Positions 1 through 5,556 of a stretch of DNA of 5,556 bases are shown in pieces. The position numbers were made by a program, and so were the translations under genes. Origin of the DNA: Maricaulis sp042095695. Its GTDB lineage: Bacteria > Pseudomonadota > Alphaproteobacteria > Caulobacterales > Maricaulaceae. The notes under the pieces are model-generated. The model was given only the letters and a program-made list of their open reading frames with translations, was not told where the DNA came from and made no database searches. The stretch lies in assembly GCA_042095695.1 (NCBI GenBank), contig JBELMP010000159.1, positions 1 to 5,556 of the forward strand, given 5' to 3'. How positions within the stretch are numbered: the first letter of the stretch is position 1; each line of letters begins with the position of its first letter.

Positions 1-828
1 GGCGTGATCCGGATTTTGCTGGACGGTGGGTTCCGGTTGCCGGTGACCAAGCTGGTCAACAAGGTGGGTCACGACCTCCTGCGCAGCTATGATGCACCGG
101 CTAATATTTTCCTCTATCGCGCCGGCGACGGCCGTATCGTTCAAGCGTCCGGCGATTATGTAGAAACGGTCGACGGCTGGGAACAGGTCGAGCTGGGTCA
201 TGTCGAAAAACCTGATCTGTACTACCGCGGGTCTGAAACCGAGATCGCGCGCGCAGATGAGATCGCCGGTCCGTTCGCAGACCCGAATGTGTTTACTGCA
301 GGCCTTCTCGCTTTCTTCGCTGACCGCCTGAAAGTCCACCTGCGCGATGAAGGCATCCGCCATGATGTCATCGATGCCGTGTTCGCGCTGGGCGATGATG
401 ATCTTGTCCGCGTGACCGCACGCTCCAGCGCGCTGCAGGCTTTCCTCGACACGGAGGACGGTGCAGCGCTGGCGGCAGGCTATAAGCGCGCGTCGAATAT
501 TCTCAAGGCGGAAGAAAAGAAGGACGCGGTGAGTTATGACGGCAATCCTTCGGATAGCTATCTCGCATCGCCGCCAGACAAGCAGGAGAAAGACCTGGTC
601 GCAGCGCTCGGGCGGGTGCGGCCGCAGGCCGATGAGGCGCTCGGCGAGGAAGATTTCACCGCTGCCATGGCCGCGCTGGCAATGCTCCGTGCACCGATTG
701 ATGAATTTTTTGAGCGTGTGACCGTTAACAGTGAGGATGCCGTGTTGCGCCGCAACAGGCTTCTTCTATTGTCCGCCATCCGCGCCGCGATTTCCAAGGT
801 TGCGGACTTCAGCCGTCTAGAGGGCTGA
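1..828 (+). CDS. glyS: Glycyl-tRNA synthetase beta subunit, C-terminal part (5' end outside window)
   Basis: This is the last 275 codons of the beta chain of the bacterial alpha2beta2 class II glycyl-tRNA synthetase, which charges tRNA-Gly in the cytoplasm. The frame is open from base 1 (GVIRILL...), so the GTG at base 4 is not the start; about 400 N-terminal residues should lie upstream. Visible family segments are VTKLVNKV near residue 15, FFADRLKVHLRDEGIRHDVI near 104-123, KRASNILKAEEKKD near 162-175, and the C-terminal DALR-type anticodon-binding region ending in NRLLLLSAIRAAISKVADF before the TGA. Function is assigned from these family-typical stretches. The alpha subunit gene glyQ is expected upstream but is not seen. 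ppdK begins 54 bases downstream on the same strand, an arrangement I recall as common in alphaproteobacteria. The reading is sure; only the extent is partial. Confidence 0.97.
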   Translation, partial: GVIRILLDGGFRLPVTKLVNKVGHDLLRSYDAPANIFLYRAGDGRIVQASGDYVETVDGWEQVELGHVEKPDLYYRGSETEIARADEIAGPFADPNVFTAGLLAFFADRLKVHLRDEGIRHDVIDAVFALGDDDLVRVTARSSALQAFLDTEDGAALAAGYKRASNILKAEEKKDAVSYDGNPSDSYLASPPDKQEKDLVAALGRVRPQADEALGEEDFTAAMAALAMLRAPIDEFFERVTVNSEDAVLRRNRLLLLSAIRAAISKVADFSRLEG

Positions 829-849
829 GCAAAGAGACAGACTTAGGGG

Positions 850-863
850 CCGGCGGTCGCCGG
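850..863 (+). promoter_or_regulatory. GC-rich hairpin in the glyS-ppdK spacer
   Basis: CCGGCG-GT-CGCCGG is a perfect dyad, most realistically a 5-bp stem with a GGTC loop. It ends 7 bases before the ppdK Shine-Dalgarno. No T tract follows, so it is not a standard intrinsic terminator. It could stabilise or mark processing of a glyS-ppdK mRNA, or tune ppdK translation. The dyad is seen; any role is inference. In GC-rich DNA such a short dyad can also arise by chance. Confidence 0.35.
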
Positions 864-870
864 ACCGATC

Positions 871-875
871 AGGGG
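871..875 (+). promoter_or_regulatory. Shine-Dalgarno of ppdK
   Basis: AGGGG lies 7 bases before the ATG at 883. This favours 883 over the in-frame Met codon 15 bases further on (Met6), which has no comparable upstream purine run at proper spacing. Confidence 0.7.
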
Positions 876-882
876 ACTGAAA

Positions 883-3578
883 ATGAGCGCAGACGGGATG
901 ACCGGTACGAAATGGGTGTATGCCTTCGGTGGCGGCGATAGCGAAGGCGAAGCCGGCATGCGCGAAATCCTCGGCGGGAAGGGCGCGAATCTGGCGGAAA
1001 TGGCCAAGCTGGGCCTGCCCGTGCCGCCGGGCTTCACCCTGACAACGTCCGTCTGCAACGCGTTTTACGATAATAACCGGAGTTATCCGGCCGAACTCGC
1101 CGAACAGGTCGAAGCTGCGCTGGCAGATCTGGAAAAAACGGTTGAGAAATCATTCGGCGATCCGGCCAATCCGCTTCTCGTCTCGGTGCGCTCCGGCGCG
1201 CGTGCCTCCATGCCTGGCATGATGGATACGGTGCTCAATCTCGGCCTGAATGATGAGACGGCGGAGGGGCTCGCCCAGCTCTCCGGTGATCGGCGTTTTG
1301 CCTATGACAGCTATCGCCGCTTTATCCAGATGTATTCAGACGTCGTGCTCGGCCTCGATCACGGGGTTTTCGAAGATATTCTCGACAGTTTCAAAGATGA
1401 GAATGACTACACGCTCGACACTGACCTGTCCGCTGATGACTGGGTGACCATAGTCCAGGAATTCAAGGCGGCCGCGGCGAGCGAGCTGGGCCATGAGTTT
1501 CCGTCCGACCCTCGCGAACAGCTCTGGGGTGCCATCGGCGCCGTCTTTGCCTCCTGGATGAATGACCGGGCCAAGACCTATCGCAAGCTGCACGATATTC
1601 CGGCCAGCTGGGGCACGGCGGTGAATGTGCAGGCCATGGTGTTTGGCAATATGGGTGAAACCTCGGCGACCGGTGTCGCCTTTACCCGCGACCCCTCGAC
1701 CGGTGAGAACAGCTATTACGGCGAATTCCTGGTCAACGCCCAGGGCGAGGATGTGGTCGCCGGAATCCGCACGCCGCAATGCCTGACCGAGGCCATGCGC
1801 GAGAAAATGGGCGACAGCTCGCCCTCGATGGAAGCGGCCCTGCCGGAGAGTTATGCGGAACTGGCCGCCGTGTTCGACACGCTCGAGCGGCATTATGCCG
1901 ATATGCAGGATATCGAGTTCACCGTGGAGCGCGGTCGGCTCTGGATGCTGCAGACCCGGAATGGCAAGCGCACCGCCAAGGCTGCGCTGAAGATTGCGGT
2001 CGACATGGCCTCCGAGGGTCTGATTTCGCAGACCGATGCGGTCATGCGGGTCGATCCGGCCCAGCTCGACCAATTGCTTCATCCCACGCTCGACCCCGAG
2101 GCCAAGCGCGATGTGCTGACGGCGGGCCTGCCCGCATCGCCGGGCGCAGCGTCCGGCGCTGTGGTGTTCGACAGTGATGAGGCGGAGACGCGCGCCAAGG
2201 AGGGTGAGAAAGTCATCCTGGTGCGCATCGAGACCTCGCCGGAAGATATTCACGGCATGCACGCGGCCGAGGGCATTGTCACGGCCCGTGGCGGTATGAC
2301 CTCCCACGCGGCCGTGGTGGCACGCGGCATGGGACGCCCCTGCGTGTCCGGCGCCGGCCAGATCAAGATCGATTACGCCGCCAAGAGTTTCACTGTCGGC
2401 CGCCGGGTCATCCAGGATGGTGATATCATTACGATTGACGGCGCCTCCGGCCAGGTCCTGGTCGGCGAGGCCAAGATGATCAAGCCGGAGCTTACCGGTG
2501 ATNNNNNNNNNNCGCCCAGCTTATGGCCTGGGCGGATGGTGCGCGGCGAATGAAGGTTCGCACCAATGCGGAAACGCCGACCGATTGCCAGACGGCGGTC
2601 GAGTTCGGCGCGGAAGGCATCGGCCTGTGTCGCACCGAGCACATGTTCTTTGATGCTGACCGTATCGCTGCCGTGCGCGAAATGATCCTGTCCAATGGCC
2701 AGGACGGGCGGGTGACGGCGCTGGATAAAATCCTTCCCATGCAGCGCGAGGACTTCAAGGAAATCTTCCGCATCATGGAGACGCGGCCGTGTACGATCCG
2801 GCTGCTGGATCCGCCGCTGCACGAATTCCTGCCGCACACTGAAGAGGATGTGGCCGATGTCGCGACGGCGACCGGTCTGCCCGCAGACCTGTTGATGCAG
2901 CGCGCCCGTGACCTGGCTGAAAGCAATCCCATGCTGGGCCATCGCGGCTGCCGGCTGGGTATCACCTATCCGGAAATCTACGAGATGCAGGCCCGCGCGA
3001 TCTTTGAAGCCCAGGTCGAGGTGGAGAAGGAAACCGGGGTGAAACCGGTCGCGGAGGTCATGATCCCGCTGGTGGCTTCAGCAGCCGAGCTTTCCATCCT
3101 CAAGGCCCGGGTCGCCGGTGTCGCTCATGCCGTGGCGGAAGAGACGGGTGGCGAACCCAAATACCTGATCGGCACGATGATCGAATTGCCGCGCGCAGCG
3201 CTGCGCGCCCGCGATATTGCCAAGGATGCGGAATTCTTCTCCTTCGGCACCAATGATCTGACCCAGACCACGTTCGGCCTGTCGCGGGATGATGCGGGTA
3301 AATTCCTCGGCGATTATCTCGAGGCAGGCATTTTCGAAAAAGACCCCTTCGTTTCGCTCGACAAGGATGGTGTCGGTGATCTGGTCAAGATCGCCGCGGA
3401 TCGCGGCCGCGCTGGACGCGATTCGCTCAAGCTGGGCATTTGCGGCGAGCATGGCGGTGATCCGTCCTCGATTGATTTCTGCGAGGAAACCGGCCTCGAT
3501 TATGTGTCCTGCTCGCCATACCGCGTGCCAATTGCGCGCCTGGCAGCGGCCCAGGCACGTCTGCGCCGAACGTCTTAA
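883..3578 (+). CDS. ppdK: Pyruvate, phosphate dikinase (PPDK), interrupted by an N gap
   Basis: PPDK reversibly converts pyruvate + ATP + Pi to PEP + AMP + PPi in the cytoplasm, at the glycolysis/gluconeogenesis node. The 540 residues before the gap hold the ATP-grasp domain: Lys33 in GGKGANLAEM, Arg103 in VSVRSGARASMPGMMD, Asp343/Glu345 in QDIEF, and Gln357/Arg359 in LQTRNGKRT. They also hold the swivelling phosphohistidine domain, GGMTSHAAVVARGMGRP, with catalytic His475 and Thr473 (equivalent to the regulatory Thr of plant PPDK). After the gap comes the PEP/pyruvate barrel. Counting one residue for the gap, it has Arg581 (GLCRTEHMFFD), Arg637 (TIRLLDPP), Glu765 (TMIELPRAAL), Asn788/Asp789 (SFGTNDLTQ) and the acid/base Cys851 (GICGEHGG). 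Total length is about 895 aa, usual for the family. The Ns shift the literal frame, but every key residue is present, so I call the gene intact. It is probably co-transcribed with glyS. Confidence 0.96.
2503..2512. other. Assembly gap (10 N placeholder) inside ppdK
   Basis: Ten Ns separate the upstream frame, ending in PELTGD, from the downstream frame, beginning with one leftover C and then AQLMAWAD. Joined literally, the two halves are out of frame. A true gap of 2, 5 or 8 bases (2 modulo 3) restores the frame. Two bases gives one codon ending in C, which fits Phe (TTC), to read GD-F-AQLM. Related PPDKs, as I remember them, have GDF followed by two residues and LM here. This is a sequencing or scaffolding artefact, not a mutation. 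Confidence 0.9.
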
Positions 3579-3606
3579 CTGGTTGATAAAAAGTAAAGAA
3601 ACGTTT

Positions 3607-3624
3607 CGGCTCTTGTAAGAGGCG
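3607..3624 (+). terminator. Possible ppdK terminator hairpin
   Basis: CGGCTCTT and AAGAGGCG form an 8-bp stem with one G-G mismatch. The two central bases and the closing pairs would give a TGTA loop. It lies 28 bases after the ppdK stop and is followed by an AT-rich run (AATCATTTCATATTTG) instead of a clean T tract. It is the best terminator candidate in the spacer, but a weak one. Confidence 0.35.
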
Positions 3625-3656
3625 AATCATTTCATATTTGTAACCCGCTCGCGCGC

Positions 3657-3683
3657 TTGACCGTTATGATGGCTTCCAATACT
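3657..3683 (+). promoter_or_regulatory. Weak candidate promoter of the cell wall hydrolase gene
   Basis: TTGACC (3657-3662) resembles a -35 box. AATACT (3678-3683), a 4/6 match to TATAAT, follows after 15 bases. If used, transcription would start just before the large inverted repeat and place it in the 5' leader. The spacing is short and the match moderate, so this is only a suggestion. Confidence 0.2.
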
Positions 3684-3686
3684 CAG

Positions 3687-3734
3687 GCGCGCTCCTTTTA
3701 TGAAAGATTCAGTCAAATCTTTCATAATGCGCGC
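3687..3734. repeat. Long nested inverted repeat upstream of the hydrolase gene
   Basis: TTATGAAAGATT (3698-3709) and AATCTTTCATAA (3716-3727) are a perfect 12-bp inverted repeat around a 6-base CAGTCA loop. It is flanked by GCGCGC on the left (3687-3692) and GCGCGC on the right (3729-3734), which can form an outer stem across an internal loop (TCCTT against T). No T tract follows, so it is not a classic intrinsic terminator. As DNA it could be an operator; as RNA, a stable leader hairpin. The symmetry is certain and the role unknown. Confidence 0.85.
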
Positions 3735-3737
3735 GTC

Positions 3738-3762
3738 GGAAGGACTGCGCGGTTACGGTAAC
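3738..3762 (+). promoter_or_regulatory. Remote Shine-Dalgarno plus small dyad before the hydrolase start
   Basis: GGAAGGA (3738-3744) is the only strong ribosome-binding match near the hydrolase start, but it ends 23 bases before the ATG at 3768. Between them GTTAC-G-GTAAC (3752-3762) is a perfect dyad. Folded as GTTA-CGG-TAAC it would bring the purine run to an effective distance of about 12 bases. An in-frame stop at 3759-3761 rules out a start further upstream in this frame. Confidence 0.3.
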
Positions 3763-3767
3763 GCTTA

Positions 3768-4550
3768 ATGAGTGACGTGGAACGCATGGATCTGGATACG
3801 GTTCGCAGCCAGCAAACGCAGGTGGCGACAGTACTGCACGTACTGTCGAGCTTCGTGCTGTGCATGGCCGTGATCGCGACCATGCTGCTCGCGGAATCCC
3901 GCGTCCGCGCCCAGGACGAGACCTTCTCGGATCGCGTTATTGCGGCGCGCTATGCCGCCCTGCAGTCTGATGAAGAGCGTATTTATGCCGAGGCGATCAG
4001 CCTTGCTGCCCTGACGCTGCAGGCTTCGCCGGAGCATGGCGCGATCCTGATCGCCCGGCCGCTTGATGATCTGCGCACCTATGATGCCAGCCATTTCGCC
4101 TCGGCGGATGATTTCACCAATCAGCTGAACTGCCTGGCAGAGGCCGTGTATTATGAGGCGCGCTCGGAGCGTTTTGTTGGTCAGCTGGCGGTGGCGCAGG
4201 TGGTCATGAACCGGGTACGTCACTCCGCTTATCCAGACTCGATCTGCGGTGTCGTCTACCAGGGGTCAGAGCGGAGAACGGGCTGTCAGTTCACTTTCAC
4301 TTGTGACGGCTCGCTGGCCCGCCAGCCGCGCGGTCGCGCCTGGCTGCGCTCGCAGGCGGTCGCCGAACACGCCTATCTCGGCTTTGGCCGCGATGTCACC
4401 CGCACAGCGACGCATTATCACACTGTGGCGGTGGATCCGCACTGGCGTGACAGCCTCGTTCATACACGCACGATCGGTACGCATATCTTCTACCGCTTCC
4501 CGACCCGTCGCGAACGGGCGGCCGGCGTTGTGCGCGATCGCGACGCCTGA
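3768..4550 (+). CDS. SleB/CwlJ-type cell wall hydrolase, exported or membrane-anchored
   Basis: This is a 260-aa protein with a hydrophobic segment at about residues 19-42 (VATVLHVLSSFVLCMAVIAT...). A V-R-A site around 46-48 could be cut by signal peptidase, or the segment may stay as an anchor. A spacer of about 70 residues follows, then a Hydrolase_2 (SleB/CwlJ) domain at about 115-245. Its landmarks are CLAEAVYYEARSE (122-134), AVAQVVMNRV, GCQFTFTCDG (172-181) and ATHYHTVAVDPHW (214-226). In Bacillus SleB this domain is a peptidoglycan lytic transglycosylase with one catalytic Glu; by position Glu130 is the likely counterpart here. In a non-sporing alphaproteobacterium the role is presumably periplasmic peptidoglycan remodelling. 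The start at 3768 has a weak local ribosome site; Met7 (3786) is the alternative. The family call is firm, the substrate and role inferred. Confidence 0.9.
   Translation: MSDVERMDLDTVRSQQTQVATVLHVLSSFVLCMAVIATMLLAESRVRAQDETFSDRVIAARYAALQSDEERIYAEAISLAALTLQASPEHGAILIARPLDDLRTYDASHFASADDFTNQLNCLAEAVYYEARSERFVGQLAVAQVVMNRVRHSAYPDSICGVVYQGSERRTGCQFTFTCDGSLARQPRGRAWLRSQAVAEHAYLGFGRDVTRTATHYHTVAVDPHWRDSLVHTRTIGTHIFYRFPTRRERAAGVVRDRDA
3826..3848. repeat. Perfect 9-bp inverted repeat in the signal-segment codons
   Basis: CGACAGTAC and GTACTGTCG flank a 5-base TGCAC loop within codons 20-27 of the hydrolase gene. The symmetry is exact. It could form an mRNA hairpin about 60 bases after the start codon, or be a coincidence of codon use. 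Confidence 0.6.
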
Positions 4551-4556
4551 CATTTT

Positions 4557-4569
4557 CGGCCTCCGGCCG
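4557..4569 (+). terminator. Weak terminator-like hairpin after the hydrolase gene
   Basis: CGGCC-TCC-GGCCG forms a 5-bp GC stem with a 3-base loop, 6 bases after the TGA. Only a mixed T-rich stretch (TCTCTGTTATCTTTC) follows, so termination efficiency is uncertain. Confidence 0.35.
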
Positions 4570-4601
4570 GTCTCTGTTATCTTTCAAAGCTGTCGCGCGC
4601 G

Positions 4602-4621
4602 CGTAACATGTGTTGTTAACG
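4602..4621. promoter_or_regulatory. Imperfect dyad in the spacer before the regulator gene
   Basis: CGTAACA (4602-4608) and TGTTAACG (4614-4621) are inverted copies differing by one bulged T, around a TGTGT centre. The dyad lies about 60 bases before the next start codon, where an operator could sit. I could not place convincing -35/-10 boxes around it. Confidence 0.25.
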
Positions 4622-4670
4622 TGTTCTTTCGATAGTCGCGGAATGTGATTATGCGACCAGCTTTTTCCTT

Positions 4671-4674
4671 GGAG
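4671..4674 (+). promoter_or_regulatory. Shine-Dalgarno of the receiver/ATPase-like gene
   Basis: GGAG (in TTGGAGA) lies 5 bases before the ATG at 4680. This fixes the start of the last gene of the window. Confidence 0.7.
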
Positions 4675-4679
4675 ACGTT

Positions 4680-5556
4680 ATGAGCGCCGCTTCCCTTGGC
4701 AAAATCCCCGACCGGCTTTGGCTCTGCATGGCGGATAGCAATCGGACGCGGATCTTGTCCCGGGCCTTGGCCAAGGGGCTGGACATGACCGTCTATCTCG
4801 GTCCGACCATGGATCAGGAAGGCCCGATCGCTATGATCATCGCGGATGACGCCCATGCCTCGCGTATCGCTGAGGCGAAGACGAATGCTGCCCCCGGTCA
4901 GCGATCGATTCTGGTGACGGCCGGCGGCCGGGTCTCGCAGCGGGCGGATATCTACTTGCCGCAGGACGCTGATGCCGGCGCCCTGGTCAGCGCGATTGCC
5001 GGCCTGCGCGCCTATCGGGAACAGGATCTCGCCTTCGCCAAGGCAAAGGATCCGAGCATGGGAGCGATCACCGCGCTGACCGATGGCGAATTCCGGGTCA
5101 CCACATTACAGGAAGCCCAGGACCTGTCGGTCTTCCTTGCGCGCGTCGCGCCCAAACCCTGCTCAACTGCGGTGGGGATATACTGTCTTCTGGCCACAGC
5201 GATCGAGCACGGGAATCTTGAGTTTACCGCCGAGGAAAAGGCGCAATCCCTGGCCGAAGGCAAGTGGGGCTCCAAGCTGAACAAGCGGATGAGTGATCCG
5301 CGTTTCGCCGGGCGCCAGGTCAAGCTGCGCATGCAACGGGGTCAACGCCTGTTGTCGCTCATCATCCAGGATGATGGCGAGGGTATTGATGCGGAGACGG
5401 CGGAAATGGCCAATCCGACCCGCGGCGGCTTCCGCGGCCGGATCATCAAGCTGGCCAAGTCACTGGGCTTTGGCAGTGTGAACTATCTGGGCATTGGCAA
5501 TACGGTCGAGGCATCCATGACGATCGCGGAACCGGTTCCGGTCAGTCGTAGTGCCT
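4680..5556 (+). CDS. Receiver-like + GHKL (RsbW-type) ATPase-like regulatory protein, 3' end outside window
   Basis: The frame is open to the window edge, with 292 codons seen; the stop is probably close, since the ATPase fold is complete. Residues 12-114 look like a response-regulator receiver: Asp19 after strand 1, Asp56/Asp57 after strand 3 (AMIIADD), Thr80 (ILVTAGG), then DIYLPQD where receivers usually have K-P. Residues about 138-282 resemble an anti-sigma/histidine-kinase-type ATP-binding domain: LLATAIEHGNLEF (170-182), AEEK, EGKWGSKLNKR, QDDGEGID (230-237), FRGRIIKLAKSLGF (251-264) and GNTVEA (273-278). In the usual N-box the Mg-binding Glu and Asn would sit at 169 and 173; here they are Cys and Thr. 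The G2 box G-R-G-I is G-R-I-I. Such proteins commonly act in partner-switching or phosphorelay control; the target is unknown. No transmembrane segment is evident. Confidence 0.85.
   Translation, partial: MSAASLGKIPDRLWLCMADSNRTRILSRALAKGLDMTVYLGPTMDQEGPIAMIIADDAHASRIAEAKTNAAPGQRSILVTAGGRVSQRADIYLPQDADAGALVSAIAGLRAYREQDLAFAKAKDPSMGAITALTDGEFRVTTLQEAQDLSVFLARVAPKPCSTAVGIYCLLATAIEHGNLEFTAEEKAQSLAEGKWGSKLNKRMSDPRFAGRQVKLRMQRGQRLLSLIIQDDGEGIDAETAEMANPTRGGFRGRIIKLAKSLGFGSVNYLGIGNTVEASMTIAEPVPVSRSA

Noticed and set aside
4..6. GTG at base 4 as the glyS start
   Set aside because: The frame is open to base 1 and the protein begins in mid-domain; the true start is upstream of the window.
1336..2307. 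A 323-codon open frame on the - strand inside ppdK
   Set aside because: It is fully antisense to conserved PPDK domains, its translation is low-complexity Arg/His/Gly-rich and matches no family I know, and such shadows are common in GC-rich codon-biased genes.
2373..2965. Minus-strand open frames running across the N gap
   Set aside because: They are antisense to ppdK and bridge unknown bases, so their continuity is artificial.
883..3578. ppdK as a frameshifted pseudogene or two separate genes
   Set aside because: The frame change coincides exactly with a round-number N placeholder, and all catalytic residues are present with the expected spacing.
3753..3768. CtrA-like box (TTAC...TTAA) before the hydrolase start
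   Set aside because: The half-sites are separated by 8 bases instead of 7 and the first is imperfect; it lies too close to the start codon to be persuasive.
3765..4223. A 152-codon open frame on the - strand opposite the hydrolase gene
   Set aside because: The + strand encodes a signal segment and clear Hydrolase_2 motifs; the antisense frame has no recognisable feature or ribosome site.
4616..4630. CtrA-like box TTAA-N7-TTTC before the regulator gene
   Set aside because: The spacing is right, but the second half-site matches only two of four bases.
5012..5481. Small open frames on both strands within the last gene
   Set aside because: They overlap the long frame opened at 4680, which has a good ribosome site and domain motifs; the small frames have neither.

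Overview
The window reads as ordinary chromosomal DNA from a GC-rich alphaproteobacterium. The glyS-ppdK gene order, the protein wording, a SleB-type cell wall hydrolase and a few GANTC sites suggest the Caulobacterales/Maricaulales side of the class. That placement is an inference from protein style, not a measured phylogeny. All real genes lie on the + strand. No RNA gene, CRISPR array, insertion sequence or phage-like gene is visible.

Layout: (1) 1-828 is the 3' part of glyS, the glycyl-tRNA synthetase beta subunit, cut by the window edge. (2) After a 54-base spacer with a small GC-rich hairpin comes ppdK, pyruvate phosphate dikinase, at 883-3578. It is interrupted by a 10-N assembly gap at 2503-2512. 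Taken literally the Ns break the frame. Remembered active-site spacing from Clostridium symbiosum PPDK indicates that the real gap is 2 bases (one codon) and that the gene is intact, at about 895 aa. (3) 3579-3767 is a 189-base intergenic region rich in dyad symmetry, including a perfect 12-bp inverted repeat inside an outer GCGCGC stem. It probably carries the ppdK terminator and the leader of the next gene. (4) 3768-4550 encodes a 260-aa exported or membrane-anchored SleB/CwlJ-type cell wall hydrolase. (5) 4551-4679 is a 129-base spacer with a weak terminator-like hairpin, an imperfect dyad and a good Shine-Dalgarno. (6) From 4680 to the window end runs an open reading frame for a receiver-like plus GHKL-ATPase-like regulatory protein. 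Its N-box and G2 box are degenerate.

How the genes relate: glyS and ppdK look co-transcribed. Glycyl-tRNA synthetase releases AMP and PPi, and PPDK interconverts ATP + Pi + pyruvate with AMP + PPi + PEP, so there is a plausible metabolic link. The hydrolase and the two-domain regulator look like separate transcription units.

The points most worth a second look are the apparent loss of Mg-ATP residues in the 4680 protein, the structured leader before the hydrolase gene, and the resolvable gap in ppdK. I do not see a clear novel multi-gene system here.
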